Positions 1 through 8,124 of a DNA stretch of 64,000 nt are shown here, one piece after another. This DNA comes from Parapedobacter sp. SGR-10 (GTDB lineage Bacteria; Bacteroidota; Bacteroidia; Sphingobacteriales; Sphingobacteriaceae). How positions within the stretch are numbered: the stretch's first letter is position 1; every line of letters begins with the position of its first letter. The notes below the pieces were generated by a model. That model did not search any database. It was not told the origin of the DNA and saw only the letters and a list, made by a program, of their open reading frames with translations. Where the stretch lies: contig NZ_JAAJTJ010000016.1 in the NCBI RefSeq assembly GCF_011030405.1, forward strand, positions 1 through 64,000. The letters run 5' to 3'. Position numbers and translations under genes: made by a program.

Positions 1-19
1 AAGAAATATATAATTACCT

Positions 20-66
20 AAAAAAGCAATAGCCCGAGGTTTTGACCCTGGGCTATTGCTTTTTTA
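20..66 (-). terminator. Rho-independent terminator of the exbB-tonB operon
   Basis: A perfect 10-bp stem (GCAATAGCCC at 26-35 with GGGCTATTGC at 50-59) is extended by an A-run on one side and a T-run on the other, so the hairpin works for either strand. It lies just after the stop codon of the TPR gene, the last gene of the minus-strand operon. Confidence 0.9.
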
Positions 67-82
67 GCTATTAAGCTTTATG

Positions 83-1867
83 CTAGCTCTTCAGATATTC
101 GATATATGCTTTCGCAAATTCGTCGTCTGGAGCTATTTTTACAGTCTCTTCGAAAGAAGCCAAAGCACTCTTGTAGTCTTCTTTGGTCACATGGAAATAA
201 CCAATATAGTTATAAGCATCTACCAAATATCCTCTTTCTGCTTCGGTCAATTCTTTGCCTTGCAATTGCTTGTCTTTCAACAATTGGGTCAACTGTGTGA
301 AAGCCGGAACAAACAAGCCCTTGCACAATTCAGGAGTTTCTGGATTGACATTGTCCAGTGAAATATTGACATAACCTGTCAAATACAACGCTCCGGCTAG
401 ATATTCATCATAAACTTTCTGGTCGTTGGATTTGATGATGATATCAAATACCTTCAACGCATTCCTGAAATAAGGCATATAGGAAGCGGTATCTACCGGG
501 GCAACATTTGCAGAATCAGCTCCTGCCGCCGCTGTTGCAGCATCTTTCTTCGCTACACCTGAGCGGAAGTTAGCGTTGCCCAATACATAGTTCGCCTCGT
601 AGTAGTAATCCGTACCTTGCTGCTGTGCAGGCACACTCAAGATCGCCGCCGCTACCTCGTAGTTGCCTTGTTGGAAGGCCAACATACCGGCAGAACCGAT
701 CTCGGGCATAACTTCTGGATTTTTCTCTAATGCTTTTTTCAAATACGGAATACCTTTGTCCTGCTTACCGGTTTGGATATTAGCAAAACCTGCAAACAAA
801 TAGTCCAGATCAATCAAGCGGCTTGTATCAGCTTCTGCAAACAGTTTATCAAAATACTCGACCCCTTTTTCAAAGTCACCATCCTGATTCACTGCGATCA
901 AGCCCAAGTAACGGTATACTTTTGCATCGACACCTGGTACATTGGACAATTGAAGAGCAACGCTTTTCAGCTCATCATACTGCTGTCCCCATACCAAGAA
1001 GTCAGCATAGCGAACATTTGCTTCAACAGATTTATCTCCCGTTACCTCAAGATACTTTTTGTAATAATCTACTGCTTTCTTGATTTCAGCTTCATACTTT
1101 GCCTTTTCCTCATCGCTATTGTCTGGAAACGTCTTTGCAAACTGCAATTGTGTCTCCGCCAATTCACGGTAGATCGGCCCAAAATTAGGATACTCGGTTG
1201 CTTTTTCCGTTAAGTTTTCCAAAGCCACATCGTATGCCTGTGCCCGACGCTGGATGACAGCCTGACCAACGTGTGCTCTTACCAGATTTGGATTGATATT
1301 CAATGCATCACGATAATTGACGTATGCCTGGCTCGCCTCATTTGGAATCCCACTGTAGGCATCACCAAGGGCTACCAAAATGTCCGGATCTTTCTGATTT
1401 TTGGCTCTAGCCTGTGTCAGGTAATCAATAGCCTTTGCATAGTCCGGCTTAGGCGCATCAATATAGGCACGTCCCACATAATACAATGGAAGGTAGTCTT
1501 TTTTGCCTAGTGTAGATGTAGCTGCCGTAAACTTTTGCTCAGCTTCAGCTGCATTACCCTTCTCCAGATCCACAATACCCAAACCGATCTGATTTAATTT
1601 TTCCTTCGGTGCATTGGTAACCCCTTGGTTAAATATAGTCGCTGCCGAATCAACTTTCTCGTTGATCAGATATATTTGACCTAGATAAAAGTAACTCTCT
1701 CCATCCTTTGGTTTTTTGGTTACCAAATTCTGCAGCATGTCTTTTGCCTTGTCATACTGCTCGGCCTCAATCGCTGCTTTTGCATCTTTCAAGCTCTGGG
1801 CATTTGCCGAACCGACAATTGCTCCGGCCATGAATAGACTCAAAAATAATTTACTTTTTGTCATCAT
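83..1867 (-). CDS. Tetratricopeptide-repeat protein, exported
   Basis: The 594-residue product starts with a signal peptide (about residues 1-23, ending in ANAQ) followed by TPR-type helical pairs over nearly the whole length, for example around residues 55-85 (YFYLGQIYL, then AATIFNQGV) and near the C-terminus (YNYIGYFHV, YKSALASFEE). TPR arrays are protein-binding scaffolds; this one should sit in the periplasm. It is the last gene of the exbB-exbD-exbD-tonB operon, 22 nt after the PstS-like lipoprotein, and is followed by a strong terminator. The context suggests a periplasmic scaffold for TonB-dependent energy transfer, but no partner can be named from sequence. Confidence 0.9.
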   Translation of the reverse strand: MMTKSKLFLSLFMAGAIVGSANAQSLKDAKAAIEAEQYDKAKDMLQNLVTKKPKDGESYFYLGQIYLINEKVDSAATIFNQGVTNAPKEKLNQIGLGIVDLEKGNAAEAEQKFTAATSTLGKKDYLPLYYVGRAYIDAPKPDYAKAIDYLTQARAKNQKDPDILVALGDAYSGIPNEASQAYVNYRDALNINPNLVRAHVGQAVIQRRAQAYDVALENLTEKATEYPNFGPIYRELAETQLQFAKTFPDNSDEEKAKYEAEIKKAVDYYKKYLEVTGDKSVEANVRYADFLVWGQQYDELKSVALQLSNVPGVDAKVYRYLGLIAVNQDGDFEKGVEYFDKLFAEADTSRLIDLDYLFAGFANIQTGKQDKGIPYLKKALEKNPEVMPEIGSAGMLAFQQGNYEVAAAILSVPAQQQGTDYYYEANYVLGNANFRSGVAKKDAATAAAGADSANVAPVDTASYMPYFRNALKVFDIIIKSNDQKVYDEYLAGALYLTGYVNISLDNVNPETPELCKGLFVPAFTQLTQLLKDKQLQGKELTEAERGYLVDAYNYIGYFHVTKEDYKSALASFEETVKIAPDDEFAKAYIEYLKS

Positions 1868-1889
1868 CTTATTTACAATCTTATGTTAT

Positions 1890-2801
1890 TTACAAATTTA
1901 TTTCATCTCTAATGATAATCTCCCTACCCGGCATGGTCGCGGGCAAAAGACCTGATTTCAACACGATGCGTTGTCCTCTATCTCCGGTCATAAAGGCCGA
2001 AAAACCTATCCCAAGTCCCATATTGGGTTGGTAGTTCAACACATATATCGTTCGCTTCAATGGATACTCATCTGTCGAAAGGTTCGCCTGCGAAGGCAAC
2101 ACGTACCGTGATCTGCCACCTTCCTCGTTTAGCACGCTTAAGATACGAATTTTATCCATTTCTGTAAAAGAACTTTTCAAAGATAAGTATTGATTGTAAC
2201 TTATAAAACCAATTTTATCTATTGTTTTTGCTACCTCTGTCAATACTTCTTCACTGCTGCTCAACGTCTCTACGTATGTGTTGGCCACCTTTTCGATCTT
2301 ACCTCCCTCGACAAAATATCGAAGGATACTTGAGTTTAGATTGTCAAACACCAGCCTGACATTCTTTACCTTATTCCCTTTTAGTAATTCGATGACCTCG
2401 TCCACACGCATGCTTGTGTCCGCACTGCCCGTATTGGTCACAAGGACAATCCCGTCATAAGCTACAGGATAGATCCTCCCCGAGATAGACTTCTTTTTGA
2501 AGTGCTCCTTTTCCTCCTGCGAAAGCTCCCTAGCCATAAAAGCGATATGTGCTTCGCCTTTGAGCAGGGTGTTCACCGCCTGTACCTCCGGATTGGCCAA
2601 TGTATTGATCTTGGCGTTGTAATACGAACTTTCAAAGACCTCTTTCTGCTCCAAAAACAAAGGTAGGATGGTCTCGTCCACACTGACCGGGAGCACTCCT
2701 GATAGGATATCGTCCTTTTTTTCCTTTTTCTGATTAGAATTACATCCTATCATCAAAAGGAAAACGAATAAAAGAACAATCGCATTCCATCCAACCTTCA
2801 T
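1890..2801 (-). CDS. PstS-like substrate-binding lipoprotein
   Basis: The 303-residue product has a lipoprotein signal with lipobox LMIGC (Cys20) and a type-2 periplasmic-binding fold of the PstS/phosphate-binding kind: an early segment on substrate capture (VDETILPLF), IAFMARELSQ, and the typical VYDGIVLV-like stretch (here AYDGIVLVTN at about residue 115). No pstCAB permease genes are near. It is embedded in a TonB operon between a two-helix membrane protein and a TPR protein, so it may act as an accessory of the TonB complex rather than as an ABC-transporter receptor. The family call is good; phosphate as ligand is inference. Confidence 0.85.
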   Translation of the reverse strand: MKVGWNAIVLLFVFLLMIGCNSNQKKEKKDDILSGVLPVSVDETILPLFLEQKEVFESSYYNAKINTLANPEVQAVNTLLKGEAHIAFMARELSQEEKEHFKKKSISGRIYPVAYDGIVLVTNTGSADTSMRVDEVIELLKGNKVKNVRLVFDNLNSSILRYFVEGGKIEKVANTYVETLSSSEEVLTEVAKTIDKIGFISYNQYLSLKSSFTEMDKIRILSVLNEEGGRSRYVLPSQANLSTDEYPLKRTIYVLNYQPNMGLGIGFSAFMTGDRGQRIVLKSGLLPATMPGREIIIRDEINL

Positions 2802-2848
2802 GTCAATATGATTATTTTTTTTGTAAAAGGATTAAGACTTAACACTTT

Positions 2849-3091
2849 TTAACGCATGAAATTGTTCTGCCATAATCGTGCAAAGCGCATAAACGAATAA
2901 ACGATCAATAAAATACCAAACATGTTTTTGTAAGCAGGATTAATCTCCAATGGAAAATTTTTCCAAAAGATAATCAAGAGCCCAAGCACAAAATAAAACA
3001 AGAACATGCACAGCCCCAAAATGGACAAAAATCGCTGTGTAGGCGATTTCTGTCCAAATTTATTATTTCTTGAGTTGGTACTAAACCCCAT
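2849..3091 (-). CDS. Small two-helix membrane protein of the TonB operon
   Basis: The 80-residue product (start MGFSTNSRNN) has two hydrophobic segments, roughly residues 22-42 and 54-70, with a positively charged N-terminus. A longer reading of the same frame begins at 3175 inside tonB, but the ATG at 3091 lies 2 nt after the tonB stop codon and removes that overlap, so it is preferred. No named family is recognised. Its fixed place between tonB and the PstS-like gene suggests a small inner-membrane part of the same machine (inference). Confidence 0.75.
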   Translation of the reverse strand: MGFSTNSRNNKFGQKSPTQRFLSILGLCMFLFYFVLGLLIIFWKNFPLEINPAYKNMFGILLIVYSFMRFARLWQNNFMR

Positions 3092-3093
3092 TC

Positions 3094-3972
3094 TTACATT
3101 TGCGTTAAGTCCAAACGAATAGGCAGGGTATAAGCGACACGTACCGGTCGTCCGTTCTGTATCCCCGGATTCCATTTCTCCGCTTTCTTCAACAGATTGA
3201 TGGCCGCCTGACCCGTACCATAGGACAAATCCTTCAGCACTTTGATATCAGTCAATTCGCCATTTCTCTCTACGACAAATGAAACCGTGATCGTTCCTTT
3301 CACTCCGGCATCGATCGCTCCGGAAGGATATTGATAGTTATCAGCAATCCATTTTCTAAATGCGTCCATACCTTTTTTGGGTGATGGGTTGATCTCCACA
3401 GACTCGAATATACGGTCCCCTTCTCCTGTACCACCTTCTACACCTTTGGTACTACCCGTAGCCGAACCGGCCACATCTTTAGTACCCCATTTTCCTTCGG
3501 TCGTGATGCTTCCACCCTTCATCCCCTTCATGGCCACAGGACCAATCAGTTTCTTCTTATCCGTAGCTTCTTCCGTAGTAGCTACTTCCACCTCTTCCAC
3601 GACCTTTTCTTTGGGCACTGGTTTGATCTCGGGCAAGGCCACGACATCCAGTGCAGGCTTAGACTCGGCAATCCGCGGAGCCTCTTCCTGTACAGGTGGC
3701 TTTTCTTCTTCTTCAGGAAGCTCTGGCAAGTCCTCCAAGGTCAGCTCTTCGGTGAAAGCAATCTCTTCCTTGGGAGGTTCTGAGCTCTTGAACAGCTTCA
3801 AGTTAAATGCCTGCGGAATACTGAACGCTGCTACGGCTACCGTAACGATAAGTAGCGCCGTATTCGTAGCTTTGGGGCCCAGCTTGCGCAACTCGTACGC
3901 ACCATAGTCCTTATTCCTGTTTTCGAAGACCACATCAAGCCACTCGCTCTTGAATATATTTAATTTAGACAT
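3094..3972 (-). CDS. tonB: TonB-type energy transducer
   Basis: The 292-residue protein has a cytoplasmic N-terminus of the Bacteroidota type (about residues 1-36), one membrane helix (about 37-56), a Pro/Glu/Lys-rich periplasmic spacer (about 65-130), a Gly-rich linker and a C-terminal TonB domain (about 200-292, with YPSGAIDAGVKGTITVSFVV). TonB carries the force from ExbB/ExbD to outer-membrane TonB-dependent receptors. It is co-directional with two exbD genes and exbB upstream (33-nt gap from exbD). Many TonB paralogues are usual in this phylum, so the receptor it serves cannot be told. Confidence 0.95.
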   Translation of the reverse strand: MSKLNIFKSEWLDVVFENRNKDYGAYELRKLGPKATNTALLIVTVAVAAFSIPQAFNLKLFKSSEPPKEEIAFTEELTLEDLPELPEEEEKPPVQEEAPRIAESKPALDVVALPEIKPVPKEKVVEEVEVATTEEATDKKKLIGPVAMKGMKGGSITTEGKWGTKDVAGSATGSTKGVEGGTGEGDRIFESVEINPSPKKGMDAFRKWIADNYQYPSGAIDAGVKGTITVSFVVERNGELTDIKVLKDLSYGTGQAAINLLKKAEKWNPGIQNGRPVRVAYTLPIRLDLTQM

Positions 3973-4005
3973 ATCTTTTCTATTTTATGACAATACGTAT
4001 AACCA

Positions 4006-4563
4006 TTAATCGTTATATATATTCTCTTTTTCCAATAGCTCAACCTCTTCTTTCATGATGCGGTTTGATATCATATAGCGCTTGATGTCTGCGATTTTCA
4101 TTTCGTCTAGTGCATCGATGATATTCCTGGTAACGGACTTTTCACTTGGACGGATGACCACGATGACATCTTTACCGCCTGTTTGTTGGGGTACCTGAGC
4201 TTTTACCTGTAATAAAACGGCCCGCAAACCATCCTTGCCATAATCCACCACTGTAGGACCTTGGAGCGGATTGGTTACGACTCCTTGATACCACACCATC
4301 TTATTATCAGAGCCTAGTACTAGTGTGACACTCCGGCGCTCATCGATATCTACCTCATCCTTTCTGTCTGTCTCCACATTCTTGTCCGGCATGGCCACGT
4401 CCATGGCTTGCGGTTTGTTCAAGGAAGTGGTCAACATAAAGAAAGTGATCAATAAGAATGCCAAATCCACCATCGCTGTAAGGTCGACCTTACCACCATT
4501 CTTCTTGGCTCTTACTTTCCCGCCTTTGCCTTGTTTACCGGAATCTTGATTTAATTCTGCCAT
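4006..4563 (-). CDS. exbD: ExbD/TolR biopolymer transporter, second copy
   Basis: This 185-residue ExbD family protein has a basic N-terminus, a single membrane helix (about residues 28-48, LTAMVDLAFLLITFFML) carrying the conserved proton-relay Asp (Asp33), and a periplasmic domain. It is the second of two consecutive exbD genes, 12 nt after the first. Paired, divergent ExbD copies are common in Bacteroidota, and suggest a heteromeric ExbD dimer in the ExbB pentamer pore. Confidence 0.95.
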   Translation of the reverse strand: MAELNQDSGKQGKGGKVRAKKNGGKVDLTAMVDLAFLLITFFMLTTSLNKPQAMDVAMPDKNVETDRKDEVDIDERRSVTLVLGSDNKMVWYQGVVTNPLQGPTVVDYGKDGLRAVLLQVKAQVPQQTGGKDVIVVIRPSEKSVTRNIIDALDEMKIADIKRYMISNRIMKEEVELLEKENIYND

Positions 4564-4575
4564 TTGCTTTTAATG

Positions 4576-5235
4576 TTATTGATCAGCCGATTTAAGTCCA
4601 GTCACAAAACTAAACTTATTCTGCTTCTGGTTACGTAACGTTTCGATGATCAAGTTCAAACTTGGAAACTTCTCATTCGCGTCTGCTTTAATTGCTACAG
4701 TCAGCAAATCGATATCGTCCGGATCCTTCCCTAGCTCAATTGCTCTGTTCTTCAATATCTTAGCAGACGATAGCCTTGCTTGTTTCACCCAAGAAGACAA
4801 CTCGTTCGTCAGATTCGTAGTTGAATCCACCGGAATTCCCTTCTGAACCGTAGCCCTTGTGGCAGGATCCATCTTCAAAAGTTCCTTCATATTACGGATA
4901 GGAACTCCGAAGTCTTCCATACCTTGGAATTGGGTTTGTTCTTCAGGCGTAAACTCTATACCGTAGATACTACCCATACTTCTCAATGTCTCTACACGAA
5001 CGTTTTGGTCACTCATGCTGAAGAATACCTTCCCCTCGTCACCTACCGTAATAATAGCCAGGTTGGCATCGGGAAGCTTCGCTTGGGAATACGAGGGTGC
5101 CGTATCGACAGTCAATGTCTCGGGTTGTCTCGCTGTTGCTGTAAGAACGAAGAACGTAAGAAGCAAGAAAGATACGTCACACATCGCCGTCATATCGATC
5201 GATGTACTGGCTCTTTTTACTTTTGCTTTTCCCAT
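4576..5235 (-). CDS. exbD: ExbD/TolR biopolymer transporter, first copy
   Basis: The 219-residue protein has the ExbD membrane helix (about residues 15-35, MTAMCDVSFLLLTFFVL) with the conserved Asp20, then a periplasmic domain that is longer than usual for ExbD by an insertion at about residues 75-140. It is encoded 108 nt after exbB, a gap that contains a hairpin, and 12 nt before the second exbD. Confidence 0.95.
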   Translation of the reverse strand: MGKAKVKRASTSIDMTAMCDVSFLLLTFFVLTATARQPETLTVDTAPSYSQAKLPDANLAIITVGDEGKVFFSMSDQNVRVETLRSMGSIYGIEFTPEEQTQFQGMEDFGVPIRNMKELLKMDPATRATVQKGIPVDSTTNLTNELSSWVKQARLSSAKILKNRAIELGKDPDDIDLLTVAIKADANEKFPSLNLIIETLRNQKQNKFSFVTGLKSADQ

Positions 5236-5289
5236 TTCTTTTAATCTTTATAAAATGAACAACTCTATTCTCTTTCCTTAATGATGCTC

Positions 5290-5334
5290 TGCCGAATCAC
5301 TTTCCATAAAAAAAGTGAGATTATTTTTTCGGCA
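5290..5334 (-). promoter_or_regulatory. Intra-operon hairpin between exbB and exbD
   Basis: TGCCGAA (5290-5296) pairs with TTCGGCA (5328-5334), and an inner CACTTT pairs with AAAGTG. On the minus strand it starts 10 nt after the exbB stop codon. The T-run lies inside rather than after the stem, so it is a weaker terminator candidate and could instead be a processing or 3'-protecting stem that favours exbB mRNA. Confidence 0.55.
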
Positions 5335-5343
5335 GCAACGATC

Positions 5344-6174
5344 TTACTTGTGGTTTGCCGCGTACGTCTGTACGATAGAGAAGCCGGCTTCGTCGATAGA
5401 GTAAGTCAATTTGTCGATCTTGGCGGTCAAAATATTGTAGAATACGATCGCAAAGGTTGAAGTTGCGATACCTGTAGCCGTATTGATAAGGGCCTCAGAG
5501 ATACCGTTTGCCAACTTAGCTGAATCGGGAGCACCACCTGTCGCCAAGGCCGAGAACGCCCGAATCATACCTGTTACCGTACCCAATAGACCTGTCAATG
5601 TACCGATAGAAACCAATGTAGCCAGTACGTTAAGGTTTTTCTCCAACATAGGCATCTCCAATGCTGTAGTCTCTTCGATCTCCTTTTGGATAGCCAAGGC
5701 TGATTTTTCTGCATCTAAGCCAGGGTTAGCCTCTACGTCTTTGTATTTCAACAAGCCTGCCTTGATGACGTTGGCAACCGAACCTTTTTGTTTGTCGCAC
5801 TCTGCGATAGCTGTATCGATACCTCCTGTCTTCAACAATGACTGTACCTTTCTGACGAAGTTGCCTACATTACCGGTACCTGAGGCCTTGTTGATCACGA
5901 TAAAACGCTCGATAGAGAAAACAAATACCATCAAGAATAAACCGAGAAGAACAGGCACGATGGCTCCTGCATGATAAACCATCCCTAAATAGTTACCTGG
6001 TAATGGTTGGTTTTCTGGATTATTGTCGATAAAGTTTGATGGATTACCCATTACAAATTTATACACGATAAAACCGATCACTAGACAAATAATGATTGCT
6101 AAACTCGCAAATAAATTACCTGAATTGCCACTTTCTTTTTTTGCTGGGCTGTTAGTTTTTGGTGCGTTTGCCAT
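5344..6174 (-). CDS. exbB: ExbB/TolQ/MotA proton-channel protein
   Basis: The 276-residue protein has an extra N-terminal helix (about residues 22-41), a second helix (about 68-90) and the two conserved C-terminal helices with the family hallmark (about 165-195, SIGTLTGLLGTVTGMIRAF, then ISEALINTATGI). It forms the inner-membrane proton channel that drives ExbD and TonB. It is the first gene of a seven-gene operon that runs to position 83. Confidence 0.96.
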   Translation of the reverse strand: MANAPKTNSPAKKESGNSGNLFASLAIIICLVIGFIVYKFVMGNPSNFIDNNPENQPLPGNYLGMVYHAGAIVPVLLGLFLMVFVFSIERFIVINKASGTGNVGNFVRKVQSLLKTGGIDTAIAECDKQKGSVANVIKAGLLKYKDVEANPGLDAEKSALAIQKEIEETTALEMPMLEKNLNVLATLVSIGTLTGLLGTVTGMIRAFSALATGGAPDSAKLANGISEALINTATGIATSTFAIVFYNILTAKIDKLTYSIDEAGFSIVQTYAANHK

Positions 6175-6268
6175 TTTACTAATTTTTAGATTTTTACTTT
6201 GTTTAAATTATTATTGTTAATCCTGTTTATATGCAAAAACTGTTACTTAAAAACTGACGTTTCCATAA

Positions 6269-6298
6269 CAAATATACCATTTTGGAATAAAAGTCAAA
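6269..6298 (-). promoter_or_regulatory. Bacteroidota-type promoter of the exbB operon
   Basis: On the minus strand, TTTG (6298-6295) is followed after 18 nt by TATATTTG (6276-6269), matching the -33 TTTG and -7 TAnnTTTG consensus of the Bacteroidota primary sigma factor. The predicted start is near 6263, giving a leader of about 90 nt before exbB. Confidence 0.7.
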
Positions 6299-6585
6299 TT
6301 TTTTTGTAATTAATTTGAAAGCATTCTCTACATTTTTTCAAAAGAGGATGAGCATCAGCGGCAATCATATCCTCCCTGTACGTCTTTGGACTCATAGCTC
6401 TCATTTCCGTACCAAATATTATGCAATAAAAACCATTTTTTTTCTGATATGCAAATTAATGAATCGTTAAATGTTAAAAATAAGTAAGCATTCACTCATA
6501 TTGAAGTGCGACACAAAAACGACATAGACCTCAATTTTCCCTCATAAAACGCTCGGAACGACCTCTTTAGTATCAGATAAAAAAT
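6299..6585. other. Intergenic stretch without recognised genes
   Basis: The rest of the 411-bp gap between the SUI1-like gene and exbB shows no convincing reading frame, hairpin or repeat. It probably holds only upstream promoter sequence of the exbB operon and the 3' end of the SUI1-like transcript. Confidence 0.5.
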
Positions 6586-6933
6586 TTATCCATGCATTTT
6601 GACTCCATATCCATTGATTTTCAAGTAGTCAAATATTTTTTGTTTGAAGTCTCCTTGTATCAAAATCTCCCCTTCTTTGGCACTTCCCCCTACGCCACAT
6701 TTCTGCTTCAATATTTTTGCTAATGCTTGTAGATCTTCATCCGAACCCACAAATCCTTCTACAATAGTCACTGTTTTACCTTTCCGCGCCTTTCTGTCCA
6801 ACAGTACTTTGAGCTTTTGTTTTTCGTTAGGGATCGTTTCTGTCTCGATATATTCTTCGGCCTCTTGGTAAGAAAAGTCAGCATCAGTAGAAAATACGAT
6901 ACCCTCAAAGCGTTGTTTTTTTTGTTTTGCCAT
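6586..6933 (-). CDS. SUI1/eIF1-like translation initiation factor (YciH family)
   Basis: The 115-residue protein has the SUI1 fold in its C-terminal two thirds: VTIVEGFVGS, a helix (DLQALAKILKQKCGVGG) and GEILIQGDFKQKIFDYL. Bacterial YciH relatives bind the 30S subunit and may tune start-codon selection. The N-terminal 40 residues are charged and specific to this lineage. It stands alone between the exbB promoter region and a lipid kinase. Confidence 0.92.
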   Translation of the reverse strand: MAKQKKQRFEGIVFSTDADFSYQEAEEYIETETIPNEKQKLKVLLDRKARKGKTVTIVEGFVGSDEDLQALAKILKQKCGVGGSAKEGEILIQGDFKQKIFDYLKINGYGVKMHG

Positions 6934-6939
6934 GTTTTT

Positions 6940-7018
6940 AGTTGTCAGTAGTAAGTTGTCAGTGGTCAGTAGTAAATTGAAAGCCTATTGCCTGGAGCTT
7001 AAAGCCTACTGCCTACAA
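6940..7018. repeat. Short tandem intergenic repeats
   Basis: Two kinds of near-perfect short repeats follow each other: AGTTGTCAGT occurs twice with a further CAGT between related units (about 6940-6977), and AAAGCCTATTGCCT is followed by AAAGCCTACTGCCT (about 6979-7014). There is no coding frame. Such low-complexity CAGT-rich arrays are often seen between genes in this phylum. Confidence 0.6.
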
Positions 7019-7897
7019 TTAACAAATAATCTTTAACGACCCCGGCTGTACCCGGATATGCAAATCTCCTTCAATATTCAGAGGCTCTCCATCGACATGC
7101 ACCGGACCGTGATCCGTTCTTCTGATCTTTATATCCTTGCCGGGAATGATTTCCACATATTCGGACTGATCTACCGAACGATTGAACAAGTGGAATACCA
7201 TCATCGGTAAGATATACAAGGGGAATTTCTTGACAATACACACATCCAACACGCCATCGTTGACCGAAGCATTGGGTGCAATATAAGCATTGTTGCCATA
7301 TTGCGGTGAATTGGCAACACTGATCATAAAGGCTTCTCGCTCACACTCGTCTCCGTCTATGGTCAGCTGGTATCGACATGGTTTGTATTTGCCCAATACA
7401 TTGATGACCGTCCGAAGATAGCCTACAGGACCCCGCAACTGCTCATTGGCAAACTTGTCACTCACAGAAGCATCAAAGCCCAGACCGGCAATATTGAAAA
7501 ATGGATGTTCATTGATTATACCGGAATCAACCTCCTGTACATCAAACCGATTAATACGTCTCAGTGCAGCAGTCTCATTCAGCGGAATCCCCAGATAGAG
7601 GGCGAGTCCATTGCCCGAGCCTTCGGGGATGATACCTAAGGGTATATCACTACCAAGCAGAGCCGAACCAAGTTCATTGATCGTGCCATCTCCCCCCACA
7701 GCCACCACAGCATCGTAACCATCCGCTATGGCCTGCTTGCCAATTTCATAGGCATGGTTTGGTCCCGTGGTCTGTTGAAAAGTCGGATGAAACCTCTCCA
7801 AATCCAATACCTCCAACACGGTCTTCTTAAAAGCCGTTTTCTTTTTGCCGCCCGAAATAGGGTTGATGACAAACAGTATTTTCTTCTGCTCCTGCAT
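7019..7897 (-). CDS. Diacylglycerol kinase-family lipid kinase
   Basis: The 292-residue protein has the DAGK catalytic domain: FVINPISGG at the N-terminus, GGDGTINELGSALL (about residues 67-80) and PEGSGNGLALYLGIPL (about 91-106), with a C-terminal substrate domain. It is the length usual for YegS/DgkB-like enzymes, which phosphorylate lipids at the membrane. The exact lipid is not predictable. It is transcribed divergently from metK. Confidence 0.93.
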   Translation of the reverse strand: MQEQKKILFVINPISGGKKKTAFKKTVLEVLDLERFHPTFQQTTGPNHAYEIGKQAIADGYDAVVAVGGDGTINELGSALLGSDIPLGIIPEGSGNGLALYLGIPLNETAALRRINRFDVQEVDSGIINEHPFFNIAGLGFDASVSDKFANEQLRGPVGYLRTVINVLGKYKPCRYQLTIDGDECEREAFMISVANSPQYGNNAYIAPNASVNDGVLDVCIVKKFPLYILPMMVFHLFNRSVDQSEYVEIIPGKDIKIRRTDHGPVHVDGEPLNIEGDLHIRVQPGSLKIIC

Positions 7898-7957
7898 GGA
7901 TATTCACTGACTAAAATGTAAAGATATAATTAACTTTTATTAATTCAGAAAGAGTTG

Positions 7958-7965
7958 TAGCTTTG
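7958..7965 (+). promoter_or_regulatory. Candidate -7 element of the metK promoter
   Basis: TAGCTTTG fits the TAnnTTTG consensus. A clear -33 TTTG is not visible. The predicted transcription start (about 7971) would fall just before the first stem of the riboswitch-like leader. Confidence 0.55.
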
Positions 7966-7970
7966 TGGCG

Positions 7971-8057
7971 ACAAAAAGTGGATTGATTTGCATTTTACTG
8001 CAAAAAGTAAAGAAGGAGATTGCAACCACGAAAAAAAAGTGCTAAAAACCGCTACAA
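7971..8057 (+). promoter_or_regulatory. Putative SAM-II-type riboswitch (long-loop form) in the metK leader
   Basis: A stem GTGG (7978-7981)/CCAC (8026-8029) is followed on its 5' loop side by ATTGATTTG and closed by ATTGCAA. About 12 nt after the stem comes GCTAAAAACC (8041-8050). This order (P1, UGAUUU-like, UUGCAA, P1', GCUAAAAA) is that of the SAM-II aptamer. The loop contains an extra hairpin (TTTGCA with TGCAAA, 7987-8003), as in the long-loop SAM-II variants. The leader ends 68 nt before the metK start. An alternative stem, TTGTAGC (7955-7961) with GCTACAA (8051-8057), may be chance. A covariance search is needed to settle it. Confidence 0.6.
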
Positions 8058-8124
8058 ACATCTGTTTTTCACTTGTTACGCTCGTACGCGCTCTCCATCC
8101 TTCTATAATTTTTTAAACATTCTT

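Noticed and set aside
3092-3175. Start of the small membrane protein inside tonB (108-residue reading)
   Set aside because: The extra 28 residues overlap tonB in another frame and have no conserved pattern; the ATG 2 nt after the tonB stop is the natural start.
8020-8124. N-terminal extension of metK from a TTG start
   Set aside because: The 35 extra residues are not found in the family and overlap the riboswitch-like leader; the ATG at 8125 gives a normal-length enzyme.
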